This document shows, one piece after another, positions 35,325 to 45,581 of a stretch of DNA of 64,000 nucleotides. The stretch lies in the NCBI RefSeq assembly GCF_021869535.1, contig NW_026262712.1:113147640-113211639 (forward strand), read 5' to 3'. How positions within the stretch are numbered: the first letter of the stretch is position 1; every line of letters starts with the position of its first letter. The stretch is from Mytilus californianus (Eukaryota; Mollusca; Bivalvia; Mytilida; Mytilidae). Under the pieces are notes generated by a model. That model made no database searches. It had not been told where the DNA came from and saw only the letters and a program-made list of their open reading frames with translations. Position numbers and translations under genes: made by a program.

Positions 35325-36255
35325 ATGGGTTTTAAATCTTTCTTTAAGAACACATTCTCAATGTTAAGAGCATTTAATAACGAAGAATAGAAATCTGACA
35401 AAACCTTTAGTTAAAAGTAGAAATCAACGTATTAAATATGTTCGTTTAAATTCCTCAGTTTATAATAATATTTTCATATTTTAGATTTTCTTTAACATGC
35501 ATACAATACTGAATTGTATTCATGACAGCAAAATTGTATTCATGACAGCAAAATATAAAAAAAAGTAATGAGTACCTTTCATAATCTGTTTTATAAAAAA
35601 AAATTAAAAAATAATCATGTATTAAAAAATCTGTTGAATACTATCAGGTAATTATCAATATTAATAAATAAACTGTATTTATTTTTCAATTTTGCTTGAG
35701 TGCACCGTAATTTGTCAATGGGTGTGGCACCAAACGGTCCATGTGAGTTTTAGTCATCACTTGGCATTTTTTTTAAACTAATATACATAGAGAGAAACTT
35801 CACAGCAAAATGTATCGACAAGACAATACATCAAGTGATGAACTTGCCAATTGACTCCTAATATGGCTTTGCCGATAAAAGGTCAGGTGAGCTTATTTCA
35901 TCACTTGGCGTCCGTCGAAATCATCCGTAGTATTTTAAAACAAATCGTTACCTTTCAACACAAAGAAGCGAAATGTTTTGAAATTTGGCAAAATGGTGTA
36001 ATACATGGTCCAGGGACAGTCTATACTAACTACATGTAGTATAGAAAGTCCCTGCATGGTCAGAGGACACAGTTATCGTCTTTTGATTTTCGTAAATACA
36101 GTCCATTGTGTGGACAGCGTATGTATAACTTGCAAATTGTTTTCAAACACCTTGTAATTTTATTTCTTTATAAATTATGTATAAAATATTACAATGTAAG
36201 AAGGGGGTGAAATGACATGTTAAACAAATTTGGATGATGAATTTTAAGGTAAAAT

Positions 36256-37376
36256 TACGGAAGCGTATTAGTAACCTTTGTGAAATAACGCAAACATTTT
36301 GATTTTAATTATTCATTAAGTTTTGAATATTTAATAATCAAAAACTATTATATTAAATTTACATTTTATGTTTATTATATAATTTGAAAGCAGTGTTTTG
36401 TAAATGTCGGCATTTGCATGTCTGTCTGTCATCAAATTTGGTTGTGATTTAGTTAAGAGAAGGACCATGAACACAAGGCCAAATCATGATAATAAATATA
36501 CATAGGAATAAGGGAATACTTGTATCGAAATTATACACAAATTAAAAAAGATTTTTGTATCAGAAAATTATATAAATTTAACGTGAAAATATAATATATA
36601 TGGTATAGGAAAATTTGAATTGAAGGGCCAATGTTTTGATAATTTTGATTTACGGGAAGTGGCAAAGTAGAGAAGAGCAAAACAAATTTCATACAGTTGG
36701 AAATTCTAAAGTCCAATATGCAAAATGATCTTTCGGCTTCAAAATGAATTTGAAGGAAAAAAAAAGAGTTATGATGTAAGAAATCGTTTGTTGAAATCTC
36801 AGTATATGATAAAAATTCTTTAAGTAAAAATCATAGGGTTTTAAATTTCAATCTAGTGAGGTAGCTATTTAAGATGCTTGGGTAGCAATTTGAATGTAGA
36901 GTAAAGAACTATAATAAAACAAAATCATTTTATACATTTATTTCAATAGGGTAGCTTGTTTGAATCTAACTAATCCTACACAATGCTCAAACGAGCGCTT
37001 ACTTTGGAAGTATATATAAATTCGGCTACATTAGCAGGGTTTTTTTTTTGGCATAACTTCAATCTGCTCAATTTTCTTTGTAATATATATATACATGTAT
37101 TCTCCTCCTCATTATTATGCCATGATATGTATTAAACACTCAAGCATTTTTCTTTGCAATAAGTAAATTTTAATACATGCTTCCTCCATTTATAACAGCT
37201 GATTCCCTTAAAACTTAAATAAGAAATAAGCAAAGGTTTCCGTTATAACGCTAACAAGGAAGAAATATAAAAAAAAATGTGTGGCGCTAATACGCTTCCG
37301 TATAAAATAATGTGTGGCGCTAATACGCTTCCGTATGAAATAATGTGTGGCGCTAATACGCTTCCGTATAAAATAA
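36256..37376. other. Possible element bounded by inverted 15-mers
   Basis: ACGGAAGCGTATTAG at about 36257 is the exact reverse complement of CTAATACGCTTCCGT in the three tandem copies at 37276-37376. The 1.1-kb interior is AT-rich without a transposase-like frame. The matching 15-mers suggest terminal inverted repeats, with the right end tandemly triplicated, but only this short identity supports it. Confidence 0.3.
37276..37376 (+). repeat. 33-bp tandem array, three copies
   Basis: AATGTGTGGCGCTAATACGC followed by TTCCGTATAAAAT is repeated three times with one base change. Confidence 0.93.
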
Positions 37377-37819
37377 TGATTTTGTCCATTTCTTTTTTTA
37401 AAAGGTCAACAATTAGTATGTATATATAAAGCTGTCAAACTGAATTATAGACCCCTTCACATAGAATTGTCCATATTTTGAGTTACAGCTGATAGGCTTT
37501 TCTATAATTTTGATATGATTTGTCCCAAAATAGAACTCTACACTGTAAAATTCTTCCACGGTGCGATTTTTTAAATTTTAATTCATTGTCTCAAAGAAAT
37601 GCACTACGAAATAACTGTGTTCTCAGGCAACAAGTCTTCTACAAACGATCCTCGTTTTTTTTGCGTATATCTAAAATAAACTATAGCAGTTAAAGCAACC
37701 ATAACATTGGTTAATATAATCAGCAGGTCAAGATCTATCTACCCTAAAATTTACAACAACAAAAAATGGAAACCCGTTGTGTGATAATCGTCCCTGAAAT
37801 TTCCAGTTTTAGCAAATTT

Positions 37820-38240
37820 GACATTTTAATATAAAAATAAGGAGATGAGGTATGATTGCCAATGAGACAACTATCCACCAAAGTTCTAATAAAGTGGATG
37901 TAAGCAATTATAGGCAACCGTACGGCCTTCAACAATGAGAAAACCCCATACCGTATAGTCGGCTCGATATGAAAAATATGAAACAATTCAATAGAGAAAA
38001 CTAACGGCCTAATTTATAACAAAACAATTAACGAAAATTAAATATGACAGACATGAACCAACGACAACCACTGAACTATAGTCTCCTGACTGTGGACAGG
38101 CACATAAAGAATGTGGCGGGGTTAAACATGTTTGTGAGCGCTCAACCCTCCACCTAACCTAGGACAGTGGTGTAACAGCACAACATAAGAACAAACTGTA
38201 AAAATCAGTTGAAAAAGGTTTAACTCATCAGATCGATATA
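37820..38240 (-). repeat. Dispersed repeat family A, near-complete reverse copy
   Basis: In order: AAGGAGATGAGGTATGATTG, CCAATGAGACAACTATCCAC, CGTACGGCCTTCAACAATGA, CATACCGTATAGTCGGCT, ACAACCACTGAACTATAGTC, TCCTGACTGTGGACAGGCAC, GTGGCGGGGTTAAACATG. This is the same order, reversed, as the copy at 50.9-51.4 kb. I know these words as a very abundant mussel repeat often seen in transcripts. The 80-codon minus frame here is a shadow. Confidence 0.9.
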
Positions 38241-38827
38241 AAGGCTATTATTTTTGAATATTTTTATTAGTTGTAAGAAACTTTAAGTAGAAAAATGACC
38301 AGTCAGACAAAATCTAAAATAAATCAACATGACTGATTTTTGAAAACAATCACAAATGGCAGGTGTAAGGATGACCACTGGAGACTCGCATACAATTTCA
38401 TTCGATGTATCTTGACATAGAAAATGGAAAAACAACATTTTCCATTCATCAGATTTTCCATAGCTTTTATTTATTTTGCGTAATTTGAAAAATAACGTTC
38501 AACATTAAAAGTAAATGTCATGTGTGACCATTGACTTTTGACCCGTAAGTACTTGGCTTCCTAAATAAAACACAGACAAAAATGTTTTTAACTTCAAATA
38601 AATATATATCCGTTCTACTGGTTAATATTCTTACATTCGAAATGAAATCTATATCAAAATTTGTGACAGACATTATGTTAATAATAAAAAAGTATACATC
38701 GATCGGTTTATTAGTGTAAGATGGTATGATATTCAAATTAAAACTTCAGTGAAAAGTAAGCAATGTTTAATATGGTATTACTTAGTAATTTTTATCTCAA
38801 ACCTGTGTATTTTATTATACATTTTAC

Positions 38828-38880
38828 CTGTACTTTTTGTTATTCCTCTGACCGAGATAAAGAAATGGTTGAGAATCCAT
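38828..38880 (-). CDS. Orphan minus-strand gene, exon 1 with start codon
   Basis: On the minus strand CATCACCATGG gives a perfect Kozak context (ACCATGG). The frame reads MDSQPFLYLGQRNNKKY and ends in phase 2 at TACAG followed by GTAAAA, an acceptable donor. The two leftover bases AG plus the first base of exon 2 make AGT (Ser), keeping the frame open. There is no signal peptide, so a cytosolic or nuclear protein is suggested. The exon lies 12 kb from exon 2, and that long intron holds two large minisatellites and several dispersed elements. Function unknown. Confidence 0.52.
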
Positions 38881-39009
38881 GGTGATGGATGAACGTCCTG
38901 TGGCAACTATATCAGAGAAATAAGAACTTAAACATGTTTAGTTAATGTGGTATGGATATCATCTTGAATCCTGCTTTGTATTAGACGCTGAGACTATTAT
39001 TCAAGAAGC

Positions 39010-39250
39010 TTGTTTTAAAAATGAGGCGGAAGATACAAAAGGGATATTCAAACTCATAAGACGAAGACAAACGTACAATGCCATGGCCATATAAAACTAC
39101 CAAAAGACTAACAACTGTCCAGAAAACACAAAATAGAAAACTAAAGACGGAGCAACACGAACTCCACCAAAAACCACAAATCGGGGGTGATCCCATGTAC
39201 TCCCGAAAGGTTGGAAGATCCTGCTCAAACATGTGACTCCCAAAAAACTT
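39010..39250 (+). repeat. Dispersed repeat family B copy
   Basis: AATGAGGCGGAAGATACAAA, AGGGATATTCAAACTCATAA, GCCATGGCCATA, AAAACTAAAGACGGAGCAAC, ACGAACTCCACC, GGGGGTGATCCCATGTACTC and GATCCTGCTCAAACATGTG follow family B order. The 83-codon minus frame across it is a shadow. 39250-40570 is AT-rich with no features seen. Confidence 0.85.
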
Positions 39251-40573
39251 ATCAATAATATATCAAAGACTTCAATCTGTCACATCTCATTGTGTTTGTT
39301 AAAAGTCAAAGACCTCAGTCGTCAGAAACCTCGTCAATAGGTGCCTTTAGTTAAAACCAATCAGGAAAACTTGTAGATACCAATATAAAGTAAAACAATT
39401 TAACATTTATATTATGTGACTGAAATAAATCTGTTGTCTTAACATCAAAGATGATAAAGTTTGGGTCTAACAGGTTTTATAATCCAGAGTATTTATACAA
39501 CTATCACACTGTCAAAATATGTCCGGAATTATCACCTTTAATTTAAACAAAATTAAACATTTCGAGTAACATTCTTCAAAAGTGTTGCTTCAAACAATTT
39601 ATCTTTAGTATATACATATATAATATATAACTGTCAAGGAGACACCCAATGTAAGATAAACAAATACCTACATGTCATTAAATGGCCTTAAACAATTGAT
39701 GGAAAAGTCAGCGTATTGGTAGGTTTGATAACAATTACAAAATTATAAAAATAACTGCCTCATTTCAGACTCCCCCATCAAAACGTTTTTGCAAGGAAAG
39801 CGTTAACAGAATGCAGGACGAATGAATTTCTCATTAGCGGTACACACTTAGTAATTTCAGCTTGCTTTCGGTAACTGTCAGCATCGTTCGATACTGCTTA
39901 CATGTATAAAGGTAGCTGGTGTGTATAATTGTTCGACGATAGATCTTTCTTAAACTTCTGTAAACGACTTCTTGATCAATGTACTGTCAAATTCCAATAT
40001 AAAAACTGGGGTCACGGACCTTGTTTTTACGTTATGATACATTGAAGTTAGTGAAATCATGGTTTATCTTATTTTAAATAGATTATATATTGGATGGTAA
40101 CTTAATTTTTTCTTATTGAGAAAACATTAAACGATAGAATTGGAAAAAATTCAATTAGAGAATTACTTTCCATAAATACTTCCGAAATATCAAATAAACA
40201 TGGGGAGTCAGGGGCCTTATTTTCTTGAAAAAAAACCCACAAATTGTCATATCAAATTCAATATAATTATCTACCCTTGGTTTTAAACGGAATTTTTCTT
40301 TAAATTTAAAATAAACTTCACACATTTAATTGGTAAAATATTTTGATACCAAAAAAGTATTTTCGCAACATGTCCAGAAGGGATGCTCAGAAAAAGACGC
40401 AAGATCTACTTTAACGTCCTTCTTGTACTTATTGTTTATGTACTGATTTTTGTAGTACATTTATTTATTGTCGTTTGCTACTCCGCTGTCATTCCCCTCC
40501 CCATTACTAGATGGTTAAAATGTTTTCGGAATGTTGGTTTCAGTGCTCTTGAAATTCGTATTTGATTTGGCCT

Positions 40574-41470
40574 TCAACTGTTGTAATACAAAAACTACTA
40601 GTGTATCTTACGTGGACGAAACGAGCGTCTGGTTCAACTGCAGTAATACAAAAACTACTAGTGTATCTGACGCGGACGAAACGTGCGTCTGGTTCAACTG
40701 TTGTAAAACAAAAACTACTAGTGTATCTTACGTGAACGAAACGTGTGTCTGGTTCAACTGTTGTAATACAAAAACTACTAGTGTATCTTACGTGAACGAA
40801 ACGAGCGTCTGGTTCAACTGTTGTAAAACAAAAACTACTAGTGTATCTTACGTGAACGAAACGTGCGTCTAGTTCAACTGTTGTAATACAAAAACTACTA
40901 GAGTATCGTACGTGAACGAAACGTGCTTCTGGTTCAACTTGTAATACAAAAACTACTAGTGTATCTGACGCGGACGAAACGTGGTCTGGTTCAACTGTTG
41001 TAATACAAAAACTACTAGTGTATCTTACGTGAACGAAACGTGCGTCTGGTTCAACTGTTGTAATACAAAAACTACTAGTGTATCTTGCGTGAACGAAACG
41101 AGCGTCTGGTTCAACTGTTGTAATACAAAAACTACAAGTATATCTTACGTGAACGAAACGTGCGTCTGGTTCAACTGTTGTAATACAAAAACTACTAGTG
41201 TATCTTACGTGAACGAAACGTGCGTCTGGTTCAACTGTTGTAATACAAAAACTACTAGTGTATCTTACGTGAACGAAACATACGTCTGCTTCAACTGTTG
41301 TAATACAAAAACTACTAGTGTATCTTACGTGGTCGAAACGAGCGTCTGGTTCAACTGTTGTAATACAAAAACTACTAGTGTATCTGACGTGAACGAAACG
41401 AGCGTCTGGTTCAACTGTTGTAATACAAAAACTACTAGTGTATCTTACGTGGACGAAACGAGCGTCTGGT
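40574..41470 (+). repeat. 60-bp tandem array derived from a hammerhead-type region
   Basis: About 15 units of TTCAACTGTTGTAATACAAA, AACTACTAGTGTATCTTACG, TGAACGAAACGTGCGTCTGG. The last third keeps GGACGAAACGNGCGTCTGG, the 3' half of the hammerhead ribozymes carried by bivalve retroelements: GAAA, a three-pair stem III ACG/CGT, then the GTC cleavage triplet. Where TGAACG reads CGGACG and TTACG reads CTGACG, most of a core is visible, but stem II is missing. In-frame units (20 codons) explain the 113- and 166-codon frames, which I treat as shadows. One 55-bp unit breaks the frame near 40.95 kb. Confidence 0.92.
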
Positions 41471-41735
41471 GTACTAAATAATAAGGTTTTTTTGTTTTTC
41501 TTGAGTTTTTATACCCACTCGATCGAGGCCATTATTGATAGAAGGTTCGTGATCGATGTTATCATTCGCGAAGAAGTCAACTTCTATGCTGACATGCAAC
41601 ATCATTGATGCGGTCATTTTTAGTTAAATTCAATGTCTTTATATGTTGAATGATTCGAAACACTAAGGTTTCTACTACCCCTGGCAAAGATTGCCTTAGC
41701 CGTATTTGAAACAACATAATGTTAAGTCTAGTCTT
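41460..41735 (+). repeat. Retroelement 3' tail of the hammerhead-bearing family
   Basis: GCGTCTGGTGTACTAAATAA runs straight out of the array and matches the known continuation of this mussel repeat (GCGTCTGGCGTACTAAATTA in copies I remember). Further on, GAAGAAGTCAACTTCTATGC, AACACTAAGGTTTCTACTAC, CCCTGGCAAAGATTGCC and TTAGCCGTATTTG follow the remembered order. It shows that the array sits at the 5' edge of a dispersed element copy. Confidence 0.6.
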
Positions 41736-42009
41736 TTTAATTAGTATTATTACACAGCAATATTTTCATTTATTCATGAGTCTGTCCAAATTCGCTTAAG
41801 AGCCTGACATATCTTAAAGACACAATATGTTGTTGACCGTGTTGAAATCCGAAGGTAATTTGGGAATTTTTTTTAAATAAATGTTTGGTTGTTGTCTCAT
41901 TGTCTTATACTTAACATCACCTTGTCTTAATACATACATGGTTCAATGTGAACCAAATGTGTGAAACATCTAGAGACAAACAACGGCCTAATTTCAACGA
42001 TCAAATGAT

Positions 42010-42240
42010 CAAATATAATAGAGATGGAAGATAACAAACTCATAAATCAAAGAAAAACGGAAAACGACATGGCAGAAAAAGGAAACACGACGAAAAAAGA
42101 AACAAGTCTAAAAAAAATTACATAGAAAAATAAAGTGAACAACACGAACCTACCAAAAATAGGGAGTGATCTCAGTTGCTATGGAAGGATAAACAGATTA
42201 TGTATAACACATGACACCCGTCGTGTTGCAAATCAAAAAC
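42010..42240 (+). repeat. Dispersed repeat family B, worn copy
   Basis: GATAACAAACTCATAAATCA, GACATGGCAGAAAA, TGAACAACACGAACCTACC, AGGGAGTGATCTCAGTTGCT and ACATGACACCCGTCGTGTTG appear in family order with many changes. Confidence 0.75.
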
Positions 42241-42569
42241 AGAAAAAAAATGCCCTATTTCAGCCTATAACATAAAAAAATTACTGTAAGGTAAGCCATA
42301 AATGGCCAAATAAACCAAATGTAAAGCAATAAGACTAGTTTATTATTACTATTTAAATTAAAAACCGAGAGCTAATATCATGCGATATCCAATTCTCACG
42401 AGTTGTTAAACTTATTTCTCTTATGGTCAACACTCTTATTGTGTTAAATTAAAAAAATCCGTTTCAGAAGATTTCCGAACTCCGTCTGTGAAGGTTCTTA
42501 GCATTGTGTATGTGTTTCATACATTTTGGATGAGAAAAACTTAAGTTCGAGTGCGGAAACCAAACTTAG

Positions 42570-42695
42570 GAAGGACGGATAGAAAGGCGGACGGAATGAC
42601 GGACGGGCGGACAGAAATGTGGACGGAATGACGGACAGATGGACGTTCCAGGGTAAAATTTTATGCCCCGTTGCCTACGACGGGGGCATACAAAA
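42570..42695 (-). repeat. GGACGG-rich repeat with conserved GCCCCGT block
   Basis: Degenerate GGACGGAATGACGGAC units lead to 'TTATGCCCCGTTGCCTACGA' and 'CGGGGGCATA'. It is related to the TCCG run at 713-749 on the other strand. 41740-42560 otherwise shows only AT-rich sequence and the family B copy above. Confidence 0.6.
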
Positions 42696-42916
42696 TATAT
42701 AGATTCATATCTTGGAAGATTTTTAGATAAACTGGTATTTCACCCTCTACTTTTTACATATATATAGTAAATCAGCTAACAATTTTTTTTTCTTTGAAAA
42801 TTTCTTGGTCGGCTAAAAAAACTCAGTGATAGCTCCATTTCCATTTTCATCTCGATGTTCAATCAGTCTTTCTTTTATTTTATTGACATCACATTCCTTA
42901 ATTTCTTGAAGTTTAG

Positions 42917-43173
42917 AGCTATTTTCCTACTGCATGTAGTTTAAAGGTTTGGTTGACTGGCTTGATTTGTTTGTATAAATGTTTGCTCAAGCATTGTAAT
43001 TAAGATTGACAACAACAATCAATATATAGGCGGGACTTCAGCTTGCATACATTATACCCTATCTATTGATTGCAGATGTCAATCTTAATTACATTGCTTG
43101 AGCAAACATTTATACAAACAAAATAGGCAAGCCAACGAAACATTTAAACTACATGCATTAAGGTAAATAGTTC
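42917..43173. mobile_element. Foldback MITE-like element, arms about 110 bp
   Basis: Left-arm blocks TGCATGTAGTTTAAAGGTTT, GTTTGTATAAATGTTTGCTC, AAGCATTGTAATTAAGATTG return as reverse complements on the right (CAATCTTAATTACATTGCTT, GAGCAAACATTTATACAAAC, AAACTACATGCA). Identity is about 90 percent over the inner 60 bp and lower outward. The loop (about 43027-43060) is roughly 35-50 bp. There is no coding capacity. Confidence 0.85.
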
Positions 43174-43847
43174 TAGTACATTCAAGACTTACGTGTTTTT
43201 ACAGCATGAATGATATCCATACAGTAATATTATTAGACGTTACACTCTATAAAACAAGAACATATGTCAATAGGAGACTATCATGCCTCGCTCACAATAT
43301 CATATAGAACACTATGCATCGCTATTTCTATTTTCAGTGCACCACAAAATTTGGGTAAAACCGTAATTTGGTAAATGTAGTAAAGAGTTCACATCATAAA
43401 TACCGACTGACAGTCCAGAAAACTTCTATCGTAGTCTGGGCATAAAAATCAGCAAACTATCTGCCATCTGCAAGGAAACTGACAATATGGCAGACAACAC
43501 TGTCAATTTTTAATGGAAGTGTATCATTCCAAAATGGCCGCAATCAGGTAAAACGTTGGTTTTAACGAAATGAAACGCATAATTTTATGAAATTTATTAA
43601 ACAACTTTTAAAAACAAAAACCTTACTAAATAGGAAAGGGATAAAGCGGTTTCTGTGATGATTTTTTACTTTCAATATATCTATCTTTTTTGTTTGTTTT
43701 ATTTATAGACACTATGACCATATTGCTTGGCAGACGACATTGTATTATTGTAATGCTAAAGTCACAAGAACGAATTCAACCAATTATTGTTCTTATGGTC
43801 TTTCAGAAGAGAAAATTAAATTGAAAAAAACATAAACCAACCACAGA

Positions 43848-44075
43848 CATCATGTGATCGGAACTGTTCATTCTAGTCTCGCTGACCTAGTGAGCTAATG
43901 TAAGCAAAGAAAACAACCACACGCGTCAAGTGATGGGAACAGTCCATTCTGGTCTCGCTGACCTAGTGAGCTTATGTAAGCAAAGAAAACAACCACACGC
44001 GTCAAGTGATGGGAACAGTCCAATCTGGTCTCGCTGACCAAGTGAGCTAATGTAAGCAAAGAAAACAATCACATT
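43848..44075 (+). repeat. 76-bp tandem array, three copies
   Basis: Units contain CACACGCGTCAAGTGATGGG, AACAGTCCATTCTGGTCTCG, CTGACCTAGTGAGCTAATGT, AAGCAAAGAAAACAA. The first copy is the most diverged. It lies immediately before a family B copy. Confidence 0.92.
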
Positions 44076-44117
44076 GTTACACCAGTGTTAGTTAACAACA
44101 TAACGACTCCTACATTT

Positions 44118-44440
44118 ATTACTGGAAAAGAGAGGCGAAAGATACCAAAAGGACATTCAAACATGTTGGTCGAAAACAAACTGACAATGCCATGGCAAAA
44201 AACGAAAAAAATAACCAAAAGGCAAACAACAGTATACAAAACACAGTATATCGAAACAAAAGGCCGAGCAACACGAACCACAACAAAAAAACCGGGGTGG
44301 TCTCAGGTACTTCGGAAGGGTAAGCAGATCTTGCTCTACATGTGGCACTTGTGTTGCTCATGTAAGTACAAACAGTTGATAAGTCTAATTCAGTAGGTCA
44401 CATTCGATTAAAAGAGAACGTGATTGTGGTTACGACTGAC
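44118..44440 (+). repeat. Dispersed repeat family B copy
   Basis: GAGAGGCGAAAGATACCAAA, AGGACATTCAAACATGTTGG, GACAATGCCATGGCAAAAAA, GCCGAGCAACACGAACC, GGGTGGTCTCAGGTACTTCG, GAAGGGTAAGCAGATCTTGC, TCTACATGTGGCAC, GTGTTGCTCATGT. Overlapping frames of 63-103 codons on both strands are its shadows. Confidence 0.9.
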
Positions 44441-44467
44441 TTCTTTTATAAGTTAAGAAACGTATGA

Positions 44468-44870
44468 TCAATACATCATATGTGACATATATTCAATTAC
44501 ATGTAATTACTAGATTGCATGCAATAATATTTATATATAAATGTAAAAGTACAGTTTTGCCAACATCTTTTTGGCACACATCCAAATAATAACAAAGTCA
44601 ACAATATGGAGGTAAAATCATATTTATTTGTTTACAGCGTTATAAAATACAAATTTTATTGTTACAATATTTGTGTATTAATTGTAAGACGGGTGCATGT
44701 AAAGTTGTAATGTATAATAGAAAACTTAATAAATAATATTTATATATAAATGTAAAAGTACAGTTTTGCCAACATCATTTCGGCACACATTCAAATACAT
44801 TTTAATGATCAATACATCATATGCGACATATATTCAATTACGTGTAATCATATGCGACATATATTCAATT
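44468..44870 (+). repeat. Interleaved direct repeats upstream of the C1q gene
   Basis: AATAATATTTATATATAAAT, GTAAAAGTACAGTTTTGCCA, ACATC occurs at about 44523 and again at about 44731 (208 bp apart). GATCAATACATCATATG, ACATATATTCAATTAC occurs at 44468 and 44811, with its second half repeated once more near 44850. This suggests a duplicated block about 0.5-0.9 kb upstream of the C1q start codon. Confidence 0.8.
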
Positions 44871-45362
44871 ACTTTTTTACTTTGAATATTTGGCGATAAT
44901 CTCTTTGCGATGGCATGCATCCTGCGAATTGGTAAGCAGTTGACGTTTCAGTCGTAAATCTCTCTCGCCAATGGGGTGGCTTTATACATTAAACATTTTC
45001 ACACACAGAAGTATATTTTCAATTGTAAGAATTTAATTCAACGGAGTATTCAGCGATCACCTATTTATAATAATACTATTTATAAAGTCAATGAATTTAG
45101 GTACTTTAAACGAAAAAAATCAAATTGTATCATAGAATCAACTTCAAAGCAAGGACCGAAGCTCGAAAACTCGACAACAAACGCAGTTCGGAGAACTGAC
45201 GAACTTGTTTCTAAAGTTGATAATGCTAAAACATTAAAATGACATTATGTACGAAAGCCACGTCCACTGATAATCTTTTTTACTTTGAAATGCAAATATA
45301 TCTGTAAGAAAATCTACAAGTCTTAATGATTACATTATATTTTATTCCAGGGGTACAAATAC

Positions 45363-45504
45363 ATGATGTATCTTGTCTTGTTTCTTTTGTTCTGGTCCCC
45401 TGTTCAATTAAAGGATTGTTGCAGTAACAACAAATTAATGAGAAGTATAAAATACCAGTTTAATCTTATGAATCCTGATGAATGCGGGAGTGAAACAAGC
45501 GCCG
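45363..45504 (+). CDS. Secreted C1q-domain protein, coding exon 1
   Basis: Two adjacent ATG codons (45363 and 45366) start a signal peptide, MMYLVLFLLFWSPVQL, followed by KDCCSNN and a short hydrophilic linker with Cys19, Cys20 and Cys41. The exon ends in phase 1 at AGCGCCG followed by GTAAGA. A good acceptor (TTTTATTCCAG, ending 45350) lies 12 bp upstream of the ATG, so a non-coding first exon is likely; a GTAAGC near 44928-44933 is a possible donor for it. Joined to the exon at 47790 it gives a 180-residue protein of the secreted globular-head C1q type. No collagen repeat is present. The first exon was chosen from the signal peptide, the donor and the exact phase match. Confidence 0.78.
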
Positions 45505-45581
45505 GTAAGATATATTTACAATATTTATATAGTGCATTATCTAATTAAAATTACTCTAAGCGCTTAACATAAAAACAATCA

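Noticed and set aside
40574-41470. Intact, active hammerhead ribozymes in the 60-bp array
   Set aside because: No unit has both the complete CTGANGA core and a stem II; only the GAAA, stem III and GTC half is reliably present.
40531-41481. Frames of 113 and 166 codons (WFNCCNTKTTSVSYVNETCV repeats)
   Set aside because: They are created by the 60-bp array, which matches a retroelement ribozyme and tail region; a 55-bp unit breaks the frame.
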